This document shows, in pieces, positions 43,110 to 51,870 of a stretch of DNA of 64,000 bases (position 1 is the first letter of the stretch; every line of letters starts with the position of its first letter). A program made the position numbers and the translations under genes. The notes under the pieces were generated by a model. That model had not been told where the DNA came from. It worked only from the letters and a program-made list of their open reading frames with translations, and searched no databases. The stretch is from CAWEDP01 sp963807925 (GTDB lineage Bacteria; Acidobacteriota; Vicinamibacteria; Vicinamibacterales; CAVVIG01): contig CAWEDP010000002.1 of NCBI GenBank assembly GCA_963807925.1, forward strand, positions 1,178,001 to 1,242,000. The letters are read 5' to 3'.

Positions 43110-44821
43110 GTGCGCAAGGCCCTCTCCGTCGGCGCGACGCTCTCTGGCGTCTGGGCGGTCGTCATCCTCGTCACGGGCGGCATCGACTGGTCGACCGCCA
43201 CCTTCTGTTTCACGTCCCGCGATCCCTTTCGTCCCGCCGTCGTGGCCGTCGTCCTGCTGGTGCTCTACTGGCGCCTGACGCCCGGGGCGATGCGCCAGGC
43301 GTCGCGCCGCCTCGACGCGGCCGTCTCCCGGGCCCCGCTCGTGGCGGCCGGCGTCAGCGTCGTCGTCGCGATGCTGGCGTTCGGGTGGGGCACGGCGAAC
43401 GCCGGCGGGGCGGATCCGTACGGATACCTCAGCGAGGCGGATCTGTGGCGCAGCGGACACCTGACGATCGATCAGCACGCGTTCGATCCGTGGCCGTTCG
43501 ACGACTGGACGCTCACGCCGCTCGGGTACCGTCCCGGTCTGACGCCCCGGACGATTGTCCCGATCTACTCGCCGGGCCTCCCGCTCCTGGTCGCCAGCGC
43601 CGATCTCCTCGGCGGCCCCTACGGGCGGCGGACGGTCCTCCCGCTCCTGGCCGCCCTCGCCGTCTGGCTCGCGTTCCGACTGGGCGCGCGACTGGTGGAC
43701 ACCGCAACCGGTTTGTGGGCCTGCGTCCTTCTCGCCGCCAGCCCCGCCTTTCTCTATCACGCGATGTTTCCGATGAGCGACGTGCCGGCGGCCGCGGCGT
43801 GGACCCTCGCTCTCGTGCTCGCCCTCGGCGGCCGGCCGCTTTCAGCCGGCCTCGCGTCGAGTGCTGCCGTCCTCGTACGGCCCAATCTCGTGTTTCTCGT
43901 CGTTCCGGTCGCGCTTCTCCTTCCCAACGCGAGCGGCGTGCGCCCTTCGCGTCGCGACGCGTGGCCATCGCTCGCGCGGTTCGGCCTGGCCGTGCTGCCG
44001 GGCATTGTCGCCGTGGCCGCCATCAACGCGCGTCTGTACGGGCTCCCGTGGCTGTCGGGCTACGGACCGACGGCGAATCTGTACCACTGGCGTAACGTCT
44101 GGCCGAACGCCGTGTCGTACACCCGCTGGCTCCTCCAGACGCAATCGGTGTTCGTGCTGCTTGCGGTCCCCGCCCTCCTCGTCCGGCGAGTGACGCCGGC
44201 CGGCACGTTGTGGGAGCGGGGACGCGTGCGTCTAGGTCTCGGGATCTTCGTGGCGTCGCTGGCAGGCTCCTATCTCCTCTACGAGCACTTCGACAACTGG
44301 ACGTACCTCCGCTTCCTGCTTCCCGCCTACCCGGTCGTCCTCGTGGGGGCGGTCGCCGTCGCGCGATGGACCGCCGCGCGCGCAGCGCCCTCGGCCGGGC
44401 CGGCGGCCCTCGGGCTGGCGATGGTGACCGTGCTGGCGTGGCAGCTCGGCACCACCCAGACGCGCGACGCGATGGCCGTCGCCACCGACGAGGACCGCTA
44501 CGCCGCCGTCGCGTCGGATGTGAGCACCCTGACACCCTCGGGGAGCGTCATCCTGGCGATGCAGCATTCCGGCACTCTGCGGGTACTACGCCAATCGCAT
44601 GACCGTCCGGTACCGACCTCGTGCCGTCGCTCCCGACGGCGGTGGACGCGCTCGAAGCGCGGGGGGCCCACCCGTACCTGCTGCTCGACGGGTGGGAACT
44701 CGAGCGGTTCCGGCGACGGTTCGCCGCCAGCGCACAGGCCCGGCTCGATTGGCCGCCGGTCAGGTCGTGGACATTCCCGGGAGGAACCAGGGTATTCCTG
44801 TACGACCTGCGACGACGGTGA
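43110..44821 (+). pseudogene. Multi-spanning glycosyltransferase-like membrane protein, twice frameshifted
   Basis: From GTG 43110, about 490 residues carry at least 9 membrane segments with an early DPYGYLSEADLWRSG loop and DPWPFDDWTLTPLGY, the layout of GT-C (ArnT/Dol-P-mannosyl type) transferases. In frame, AMQHSGTLR is followed by nonsense-like basic sequence. Dropping one G at 44581-44583 gives YYANRMTVRY, and dropping one C at 44613-44614 gives DLVPSLPTAVDALEARGAHPYLLLDGWELERFRRRF to a stop at 44821. Two +1 shifts within 30 bases leave the last 75 codons out of frame. Mutation or sequencing error cannot be told apart here. Confidence 0.7.
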
Positions 44822-44894
44822 GAGCGTCGAGGCCGAGCGCCCGCCCCGAGGTTTGCCTGTTTGCCTTCGGACCCCGCCCTTATATAGTTGGCGG

Positions 44895-46070
44895 ATGCCG
44901 CGCACGATTCCCGTCATTCTCGCCGTGCTCTTGTCGGCCGGCCTCACAGGCGGCGCCGCTGATGCGCCCAACGGGCGCGCCGGGCATTTCGCCCCGCACG
45001 AGGTGGCGACCGGGCTTCGCGGGGGCTACCAGGTGGTCATCGCCGACCTGAATCGCGACGGCCGGCCGGATCTGCTGGCCGTCGCCTCGCAGCTCCCCGA
45101 TCTGCTGTGGTTCGAGAATCCCATGTGGACCAGGCACGTCATTGCGGGCAGCTTCACCCAGATGATCAACGCCGCGCCGTACGACATCGATGGCGACGGC
45201 ATTCCCGAGATTGCGCTGGCGCACGGGTTCTCGATGAACCCGGCGACGAGCGCCGGCGTGATCACGCTGCTCACGCATCTGGGCGATCCGGCCAATCCCT
45301 GGATCGCCAAAGAGATCGACCGCCTGCCCACCACGCACCGGATCCGGTGGGCCGATATCGACGGCAGCGGCCGGAAGGTGCTCGTCGATCAGCCGCTCCT
45401 CGGCCCAGGCGCGACGGCGCCGGATTATCACGGCCAGACGCCGCTCGTGATCTACCGTCCGGGCGGGTGGAAGCGCGAACAGATCGCGCAGACCGAGGGC
45501 CTCGTGCATGGGATCCTCATCGAGGACTTCACCCATCGCGGGCGCGACAGCATCCTCACCGCGGGCTTCGGCGGCGCCACGATCGACGAGTACAACGCCG
45601 GCTCGTGGATGCGCACCGTGCTGACGGCCGGGGATCCCGAGCCGTGGCCCAAGAGCGGCGTCAGCGACATCGCCGTCGTGCATCTCGGCAGCCAGCGGCT
45701 GCTGGCGACCATCGAGCCGTGGCACGGCAACGAGGTCGCCGTCTACCGGATGGAGCACGGCGCCTGGACGCGCCACGTGATCGATCGCGAGATCACCGAT
45801 GGTCACACGCTCGTCACCGGCGACCTCGACGGCAGCGGCCGCGACGCCATCGTTGTCGGCGAGCGCCAGGGCAAGCGGAGCGTGTACATCTATTCCGCGC
45901 GCGACGAGAACGGCGCCGACTGGACCAAAGACGTCCTCGACGATGGCGGCATGGCGGCCGCCGGATGCGCGACGGGCGACCTCAATGGGGACAAGCGGCT
46001 CGACATCGCGTGCATCGGGACCGCGACGGCCAATCTGAAGTGGTACGAGAACGTGGCCGCGAGCCGTTGA
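44895..46070 (+). CDS. Secreted FG-GAP/VCBS beta-propeller protein
   Basis: 391 aa from ATG 44895, which opens a signal peptide (PRTIPVILAVLLSAGLTGGAADA); the same frame runs on from the broken gene before it but is not coding there. Repeats of the FG-GAP/VCBS type with Asp-rich calcium loops recur: VIADLNRDGRPDLLAV, APYDIDGDGIPEIALAHG, WADIDGSGRKVLVD, VTGDLDGSGRDAIVVGE and TGDLNGDKRLDIACIG. About seven blades suggest an extracellular propeller, often a lectin-like or adhesive scaffold. No catalytic residues can be assigned. It stands 73 bases beyond the broken GT gene and converges with the MFS pseudogene. Confidence 0.85.
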   Translation: MPRTIPVILAVLLSAGLTGGAADAPNGRAGHFAPHEVATGLRGGYQVVIADLNRDGRPDLLAVASQLPDLLWFENPMWTRHVIAGSFTQMINAAPYDIDGDGIPEIALAHGFSMNPATSAGVITLLTHLGDPANPWIAKEIDRLPTTHRIRWADIDGSGRKVLVDQPLLGPGATAPDYHGQTPLVIYRPGGWKREQIAQTEGLVHGILIEDFTHRGRDSILTAGFGGATIDEYNAGSWMRTVLTAGDPEPWPKSGVSDIAVVHLGSQRLLATIEPWHGNEVAVYRMEHGAWTRHVIDREITDGHTLVTGDLDGSGRDAIVVGERQGKRSVYIYSARDENGADWTKDVLDDGGMAAAGCATGDLNGDKRLDIACIGTATANLKWYENVAASR

Positions 46071-46085
46071 CCGCCGGTCGTTGGT

Positions 46086-46115
46086 CGTCCATCGCGCGTG
46101 TTCGCGCGATGGACG
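46086..46115. terminator. Bidirectional hairpin between convergent genes
   Basis: A perfect 13-bp stem (CGTCCATCGCGCG at 46086-46098 with 46103-46115) closes a TGTT loop. It sits 15 bases after the FG-GAP stop and 10 bases beyond the MFS pseudogene stop. There is no U-run on either side, so it probably stabilises 3' ends or works with Rho. Confidence 0.65.
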
Positions 46116-46125
46116 CCCCGACTGA

Positions 46126-47329
46126 CTACGATCCGGTCGCCGCCGGCCAGTCCGGCAGCCGATCGGGCCTCGTCCAGAACTTCCAGGCGATCGCCAGCAT
46201 CGCCGCTTCGACCGACAGCACGAACCCGACGCACGCCGGCCAGCCGCCCCGGTCCCACAGCACCGCGGGCACGGTCCCGCCCACGCTTCCGCCCACGTCA
46301 GTACGCGGTCGCGTAGATGCCGACGGCGACCGCACGATCGTGCTCCGCATGATGCGCGACGTGGCTGCTCGACGCCGCCTGCCCGAAGAACACGCCGGAC
46401 GCGAACAGCGCCAGCCCGACGGCGACGACCGCCAGGATCGGCACCAGCGTCAGCAGCGATCCCGCCGCGCAGAAAGCGAGCGCGGCGACGAGCACGGCGC
46501 GATGCCCGTACACGTCGATCCGCGCGCCGGCAAACGGCGTCGCGACGGCGCCGACCAGATAGGTCAGGAAGATCGAGCCGAGCGCTGCGGTCGACAGCGA
46601 GAACGGGGGCGCGGCGAGCCTGAACGGCACGTAGGTGAACATCGCCACCTGCGTGCACAGCATGCAGAAACCCACCGCGTCGGTGGCGACGAGCTTCGGA
46701 TGGCGCAGGTGCGCGTGCCACGATCCGCGGGGAGACGCCGCCGCCAGCGCGCGGTACCGCTCGGCCGGCAGCGTCCGCCAGAGCACGCCGGCGGCTCCCA
46801 CTCCCATCAGCGCGAGCACGACGAACGACGAGGACCAGTCGATCTCGGCGGCCATGATGCCGGCGATCAATCGGCCGGTGACACCGCCGACCACGGTGCC
46901 GCTGACGTACGCCGCCGTCGCCCGCCCGGTCCGCGAGGGGGGCCACTCTTCGTGGATGTACGCAATCGTGACGGCGAAGAGTCCGGGCGTCAACGCGCCC
47001 TGAACGAAGCGCCACGCGATCAGCTGACGGAGGGTGGTGGCCGAAGCCGCGAGCATCGTGGCGCCGGCAAGCCCGAACGCGGAGCCTACGATGGTGCGCC
47101 GCCGTCCCACGCGATCCGCGAGCCGGCCGACGAGCGGCGCCGCAATCGCCACCGCAATGGTCGGAGCGGTGACGGTCAGGCTCACGGCGAAGCGGCTGGC
47201 TCCGAACAGGCGAGCCAGCATCGGGAGCAGCGGCTGCGTCGAGTAGAGATCGAGAAACGCGGAGAAGCCCGCGAGCATCACGGGGAAGGTGCGCGGCGCC
47301 GGCGCCCGGGCCCCTCCGACGTCGGACAC
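46126..47329 (-). pseudogene. MFS transporter, frameshifted near the C-terminus
   Basis: From ATG 47329, 343 residues give a normal MFS carrier: LYSTQPLLPMLARLFGASRFAVSLTVTAPT, loop motif GRLADRVGRRRTIVG and a second half starting near residue 215. The frame then stops at AVGIYATAY. Removing one G from TACTGACGTG (about 46297-46302) continues YVGGSVGGTVPAVLWDRGGWPACVGF to a stop at 46126, adding the last two helices and a cytosolic tail. The truncated form would lack helix 11-12. Resembles drug or nucleoside exporters of the YnfM/NepI sort. Substrate unknown. Confidence 0.75.
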
Positions 47330-47351
47330 TAGCGGAGCTGCCCGCCCGGCT

Positions 47352-47579
47352 TCACGACGCGGGCTTGTCGCCGCTGTCGGGGACGGCGGCCTCCGCGGCG
47401 GCGAAGCCGGCTCGCGAATGGGTGCCGTCGCAGAACGGCTTGGTGGTGGACCCGCCGCACCGGCACAGCGCGAACGGGCGCTTCGGAATCTGATAGGCGT
47501 TGCCGTTCCAGTCCACGAGGGTCACGTCGTCGCCCTCGACCAGATAGGGCCCGTTCAGTCGAACCTTGATGTTCGCCAT
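47352..47579 (-). CDS. CDGSH iron-sulfur protein
   Basis: 75 aa from ATG 47579, with AAAGGAG at proper spacing. The 2Fe-2S motif CRCGGSTTKPFCDGTHSRAGF matches C-x-C-x2-(S/T)-x3-P-x-C-D-G-(S/A/T)-H exactly, with His as the fourth ligand. The N-terminal half is the short beta part (IKVRLNGPYLVEGDDVTLVDWNG). No signal peptide, so cytoplasmic. Stand-alone bacterial CDGSH proteins are implicated in Fe-S or redox handling, without an assigned reaction. It follows rho by 15 bases on the same strand. Confidence 0.92.
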   Translation of the reverse strand: MANIKVRLNGPYLVEGDDVTLVDWNGNAYQIPKRPFALCRCGGSTTKPFCDGTHSRAGFAAAEAAVPDSGDKPAS

Positions 47580-47594
47580 CGGTCTCCTTTGTCG

Positions 47595-49001
47595 CTACCC
47601 CATTTTCTGCATCGATGCCAGGAAATCGCTGTTCGACCTGGTCTTGCCCATCTTGTCGAGCAGCAACTCCATCGCCTCGACCGGCGACAGCGGATTCAGC
47701 ACCTTGCGCAGTACCCAGATGCGGTTGAGGTCCTCGCGCGCCAGGAGCAGTTCCTCCTTGCGCGTGCCGCTCTTGGTGATGTCGATCGACGGGAACACGC
47801 GCTTGTCGGTGAGCTTCCGGTCGAGGTGAATCTCCATGTTGCCGGTGCCCTTGAATTCCTCGAAGATCACGTCGTCCATCCGCGACCCGGTGTCGATGAG
47901 CGCGGTGGCCATGATGGTGAGCGATCCGCCCTCTTCGATGTTGCGCGCGGCGCCGAAGAACCGCTTCGGCTTCTGGAGCGCGTTCGAATCGAGGCCGCCC
48001 GACAGCACCTTGCCGGACGGCGGAATCACCGTGTTGTAGGCGCGCGCCAGGCGCGTGATCGAGTCGAGCAGGATGAGCACGTCCTTCTTGTGCTCCACGA
48101 GCCGCTTGGCTTTCTCGATCACCATCTCCGCCACCTGGACGTGGCGTTGCGCCGGCTCGTCGAAGGTCGAGGAGATCACCTCGCCGTCGACCGAGCGCTG
48201 CATGTCGGTGACTTCTTCGGGCCGCTCGTCGATGAGCAGCACGATCAGATAGACCTCCGGGTGGTTGGCCGACACCGACTGCGCGATGTTCTGCAGCAGC
48301 ATCGTCTTGCCGGTGCGCGGCGGCGCCACGATCAGCCCGCGCTGGCCCTTTCCGATCGGCGTCATCAGATCCATCACGCGGGCCGCCAGGTTCTCCGCCG
48401 ACGTCTCGAGCCGCAGCCGCTCCTGCGGGTAGAGCGGCGTCAGGTTCTCGAAGAACAGCTTCTCGCGCGCCTGCTCGGGCGCCTCGAAGTTCACCGCCTC
48501 GACCTTGATCAGCGCGAAGTAGCGCTCGCCCTCCTTGGGCGGACGAATCTGCCCCGACACGGTGTCGCCGGTCTGCAGATCGAACTTCCGGATCTGCGAC
48601 GGCGAGACGTAGATGTCGTCCGGGCCCGGCAGGTAGTTGTAGTCGGGCGCGCGCAGGAAGCCGAACCCGTCCGGCAGCACTTCCAGCACGCCTTCCGAGA
48701 AGATGAATCCGCTCTGCTCGGTCTGCGCCTTCAGGATCTGGAAAATCAGCTCCTGCTTGCGCATGCCGGTCGCCCCGGCGACGTTCAGCTCCTTGGCGAT
48801 CTGCGTGAGCTTCTGGATGCTCATGTCCTTCAGATCGGTGATCCGAAGGCCTTCGGCGCGGCGGGGCGTCTCGACCTTGACCGGCGCGGCGGGGGCGGCG
48901 ACGGCGGGGTCCGGCGGGGTCTCGACGGGCGCGCTGCGGTCGGGCGACGACGGTCCGTTGGCCGGCCGTGGCGGCCCCTGGCGCTTGTGATGTGTGGGCA
49001 T
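47595..49001 (-). CDS. rho: Transcription termination factor Rho
   Basis: 468 aa. An N-terminal Pro/Ala-rich extension (about residues 1-45) precedes the Rho N-terminal helix bundle (DLKDMSIQKLTQIAKELNVAGATGMRKQELIFQIL), the cold-shock-like RNA-binding domain (GVLEVLPDGFGFLRAPDYNYLPGPDDIYVSPSQIRKF) and the RecA-like motor with Walker A APPRTGKT and DSITRLARAYN. The Q-loop/R-loop segments GGLDSNALQKPKRFFGAARN are intact. It ends in a typical QKMG. Rho hexamers terminate unprotected transcripts, useful in a genome with few U-run terminators, as seen here. Confidence 0.97.
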   Translation of the reverse strand: MPTHHKRQGPPRPANGPSSPDRSAPVETPPDPAVAAPAAPVKVETPRRAEGLRITDLKDMSIQKLTQIAKELNVAGATGMRKQELIFQILKAQTEQSGFIFSEGVLEVLPDGFGFLRAPDYNYLPGPDDIYVSPSQIRKFDLQTGDTVSGQIRPPKEGERYFALIKVEAVNFEAPEQAREKLFFENLTPLYPQERLRLETSAENLAARVMDLMTPIGKGQRGLIVAPPRTGKTMLLQNIAQSVSANHPEVYLIVLLIDERPEEVTDMQRSVDGEVISSTFDEPAQRHVQVAEMVIEKAKRLVEHKKDVLILLDSITRLARAYNTVIPPSGKVLSGGLDSNALQKPKRFFGAARNIEEGGSLTIMATALIDTGSRMDDVIFEEFKGTGNMEIHLDRKLTDKRVFPSIDITKSGTRKEELLLAREDLNRIWVLRKVLNPLSPVEAMELLLDKMGKTRSNSDFLASMQKMG

Positions 49002-49060
49002 GGTGTTGGTTGGTGAGCTCGCGTGGTGAATCTCAGGATGTCAGAATGACATCGCCGTAC

Positions 49061-49444
49061 CTAGTATGCGTCGGGCGTCTCTCCGATGCCGATGATGCTG
49101 CACGCGACGATGGGCCGGATGTCGAGCGCGCGCGCCCGCGCGATCAACTGGTCGCTCTCGGCGCCCGGGTTCAGCCAGACTTCGGGAATGCCCTTCCGCG
49201 CGACCTCGTCGATCACCTGCTCGCCGATCTGCGGCGGCACGTAGAAGCTGGCCATGTCGATCGGGCCCTCGACGTCCAGTACGGATCGATAGGCCTTGAT
49301 CCCTTCGATCTCGGCCGCATGCGGGTTGATCGGCACGACGGTGTAGCCCTGCCGCCGGAACGCGCGCACCGCCCGGTTCCCGAACTTGTGGCGATCGGTG
49401 GATGCCCCGATGATCGCCACCACTTTCGCCGTGCCTCCAGCCAC
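49061..49444 (-). CDS. CoA-binding domain protein
   Basis: 127 aa from GTG 49444. The whole protein is a CoA_binding_2 (succinyl-CoA synthetase-like Rossmann) domain: VVAIIGASTDRHKFGNRAVRAFRRQGYTVVPINPHAAEIEGI, then YRSVLDVEGPIDMASFYVPPQ and PEVWLNPGAESDQLIARARALDI with the conserved His replaced by Asn-Pro-Gly. A GGAGG site inside the first codons would also support a GTG start at 49423. Stand-alone members bind CoA or nucleotide and have no settled role. It lies between the broken aminotransferase (23 bases) and rho. Confidence 0.82.
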   Translation of the reverse strand: MAGGTAKVVAIIGASTDRHKFGNRAVRAFRRQGYTVVPINPHAAEIEGIKAYRSVLDVEGPIDMASFYVPPQIGEQVIDEVARKGIPEVWLNPGAESDQLIARARALDIRPIVACSIIGIGETPDAY

Positions 49445-49467
49445 TGTCCGGTCCCCGCCGACCACTC

Positions 49468-50674
49468 TCAGCCGGCGACGACCGCGCGGGGCGCGTGGGC
49501 GCGAACGAACTCCACGAGACGGCGGCTGCCCTCCCGGAGATCGTCCAGCGAGGTCGCGTAGGAAATCCGGACGAAGCCGGGTGCGTCGAACGCCTCGCCG
49601 GGCGTCAGCGCCACCCGCGCCTCCTCGAGCAGCGCCTGCGCGAAATCGGCCGACGTGCGAAGGCCGTCGGGCGACAGCACGTCGCCGATGTCCACGAACA
49701 TGTAGAACGCACCGGCCGGCCTGCCGCACCGAATCCGGGAATCGGCCGTCAGCCAGCCGTGCAGCTGATCGCGGCGCCGGCGGTACTCGTCGAGCATCGC
49801 CGTCACGGGCGCCTGCGATCCGGTCAGGCCGGCCACCACCGCTTTCTGCGTGATGGAGTTGACGTTGGACGTCGAGTGGCTCTGCAGCGCGTTCTCGGCG
49901 GCAATCACGTCGGCGGGGCCGATGGCCCAGCCGCAGCGCCAGCCGGTCATCGCGTACGCTTTGGACGCGGACCCGCAGATGACCGACAGATCCCGGCAGT
50001 GACCTGTCGAGCACTGCCGGCAGATTGTGCGGCACGGCGTCGTAGATCAGCCGCTCGTAGCAGAGATCCACCACCAGCCAGATCCCGCGCGCGGAGGTCT
50101 CACGGGCGAGCACGGCCAGTTCGTCTTCGGCGACGAGCGCGCCGGTCGGGTTGCACGGCGAGTTGATGATGATGCCACGCGTCCGCGCCGTCAGCGCGTC
50201 GAGGATGGGCCGCGCCGTGATCGCGAAGCCGTCCTCCGGCGACGTGTGGACCAGCACCGGTGTGGCCTCGGCCAGCTTGATCTGCTCGGTGAGCGTCGGC
50301 CAGTCCGGCGCGTGCGTGATCACTTCGTCGCCCGCGCCGAAGAGCGCGAGCGCGGTGTTGAAGAGCGCCTGCTTGCCGCCCGCCGTGGCGATGACCTCGG
50401 GTTCCGTGTACTCGACGCCGTAGTCGGCACGGTAGCGATCGCAGATCGCCCGCCGCAGCTCGACAATGCCCGGGACCGGCGTGTACTTGGTGAAGTCGCG
50501 GTCGATCGCGGCGTGCGCCGCGGCGTTGATGGCGGGAGGCGTGCCGAAGTCGGGCTCGCCGGCGCCGAAATCGATCACCTCGACGCCCTCGCGCCGCAGG
50601 CGATCGACCGTCGCGGTCACTTTCATCGTCGGCGAACTGGCAATCCGGGTCGTGCGCTCTGCTAGGCGTGCCAT
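49468..50674 (-). pseudogene. Class I/II aminotransferase (aspartate aminotransferase-like), frameshifted
   Basis: From ATG 50674 the first 225 residues are a normal PLP aminotransferase: VIDFGAGEPDFGTPPAINAAAHAAI, TAGGKQALFNTALALFGAGDEVI, INSPCNPTGALV and VVDLCYERLIYD. At about 49997-50025 the frame slips by one base. In the other frame RDLSVICGSASKAYAMTG follows, with the PLP lysine in SASKAYAMTGWRCGW, and continues to a stop at 49468 (ISYATSLDDLREGSRRLVEFV). A lost base restores it. Without correction the lysine is lost and the enzyme would be dead. Probably an assembly indel, since both halves are fully conserved. Confidence 0.8.
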
Positions 50675-50706
50675 CGGTTCAATCCTCGAACGTGTCCACC
50701 GGCCTC

Positions 50707-50750
50707 GTCCGGCTGAAGCCGGACACTACCGGGCTGAAGCCGGACACTAC
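50707..50750. repeat. Interspersed palindromic repeat, two tandem copies
   Basis: GTCCGGC-TGAA-GCCGGAC plus ACTAC (50707-50729) is followed at once by CGGGC-TGAA-GCCGGACACTAC (50730-50750). It is the same unit as at 27192. It lies between coaD and the aminotransferase. Small spurious reading frames crossing it give LKPDTT- and PAEAGHY-like strings. Confidence 0.8.
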
Positions 50751-50764
50751 CGGGCCTCGTGCTC

Positions 50765-51280
50765 CTACCGGACCCCCGGCTGGAAGTCGCGCGACGCGCG
50801 GGCCGCCCGCCGCTCGCGGAGGCGCTCTTCGACCAGCGCGGGCACCAGCCCATGAACCTCGCCGCCGAGCGCGAACACCTCCTTGATCAGCCGGGAGCTG
50901 ATGTAGGTGTACTTCTCGTCGGGCATCATGAACACCGTCTCGATGCTCCGGTTCAGCCGCTGGTTCATCAGCGCCATCTGGAACTCGTACTCGAAGTCCG
51001 ACACGGCGCGCAGGCCCCGCACGATTACCTGCGCCTGCCGCCGCGCCACGTAGTCCACCAGGAGCCCGGCGAACGTGTCCACCTCCACGTTGGCCTGCTC
51101 GCGAAACACCTGCCGCGCGATGTCGACGCGCTCGTCCATCGTGAAGAGCGGGGCTTTCTCGGTGTTCACGAGCACCGCCACGACAATGCGATCGAACAGC
51201 CGCGCCCCGCGAAGAATGATGTCGACGTGACCGTTGGTCAGCGGGTCGAACGACCCGGGATACACGGCTAACGTCGACAT
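50765..51280 (-). CDS. coaD: Pantetheine-phosphate adenylyltransferase
   Basis: 171 aa, slightly longer than the usual 160 because of an Arg-rich tail (RLRERRAARASRDFQPGVR). It catalyses the fourth step of CoA synthesis: 4'-phosphopantetheine + ATP. Motifs: YPGSFDPLTNGHVDII at the N-terminus with the TxGH nucleotide site, VRGLRAVSDFEYEFQMALMN in the middle, and YTYISSRLIKEVFALGG for the phosphate. ATG 51280 gives the standard length. It follows rsmD by 27 bases in a coupled housekeeping run. Confidence 0.97.
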   Translation of the reverse strand: MSTLAVYPGSFDPLTNGHVDIILRGARLFDRIVVAVLVNTEKAPLFTMDERVDIARQVFREQANVEVDTFAGLLVDYVARRQAQVIVRGLRAVSDFEYEFQMALMNQRLNRSIETVFMMPDEKYTYISSRLIKEVFALGGEVHGLVPALVEERLRERRAARASRDFQPGVR

Positions 51281-51307
51281 GGTTCGCCCGGTGCCGCCGC
51301 CCGCGCC

Positions 51308-51868
51308 CTATCGCCGCTCATAGAACGATAGCGCGGAGTCGCCGGACTCGACCAGGCGCGTCCGGACCAGATCGCCGGCCGCTTCTGGCGCCGCCACGCG
51401 GCGGGCGTGCTCGAGCACGACGACGCCATCTCGGGCGAGAACGCTGGCGGCTCCGCGGAGAATGAGGTCGAGGTTGCTGCGGCGCTCCGGCGCATACGGT
51501 GGATCGAGGAGCACGATGTCGAACCGCTCGAATGCCGGCTGGACCGACAACGTGTCGAAGGCTCGGGCGACCGTGGCTCGGATGATAGCACAGTGGTCCG
51601 CGATCCCGCAGTGCGCGATATTGTCCGCCACCGCCGCCTGCGCGCGGCGATCGTCGTCGACGAAGGTGGCCTCCCGGGCGCCGCGGCTGATCGCCTCGAT
51701 CCCCAGCGCGCCGGTGCCGGCGTAGCCGTCGAGCACGCGCGCGCCGCCGATTCGCGGCCCCAGAACGTTGAACAGCGTCCCCCGCAGCTTGTCCGACGTC
51801 GGCCGCACCGCCGCGCCGGCAGGCGCCTTGAGACGGCGGCCCTTCAGCGTACCCGCAATGACCCGCAT
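51308..51868 (-). CDS. rsmD: 16S rRNA (guanine-966-N2)-methyltransferase
   Basis: 186 aa. It methylates G966 of 16S rRNA (E. coli numbering). The start MRVIAGTLKGRRLKAPAGAAVRPTSDKLRGTLFNVL is the family signature; the SAM-binding Rossmann part has VLDGYAGTGALGIEAISRGA, and the catalytic motif is LLDPPYAPE (D/NPPY). It lies two bases after recG's stop and shortly before coaD, as in many bacteria, so one operon is likely. Confidence 0.95.
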   Translation of the reverse strand: MRVIAGTLKGRRLKAPAGAAVRPTSDKLRGTLFNVLGPRIGGARVLDGYAGTGALGIEAISRGAREATFVDDDRRAQAAVADNIAHCGIADHCAIIRATVARAFDTLSVQPAFERFDIVLLDPPYAPERRSNLDLILRGAASVLARDGVVVLEHARRVAAPEAAGDLVRTRLVESGDSALSFYERR

Positions 51869-51870
51869 CG

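Noticed and set aside
49061..50674. Natural fusion of aminotransferase and CoA-binding protein in one frame
   Set aside because: The joint frame exists only because the aminotransferase is frameshifted; the conserved C-terminal half is in another frame and stops at 49468.
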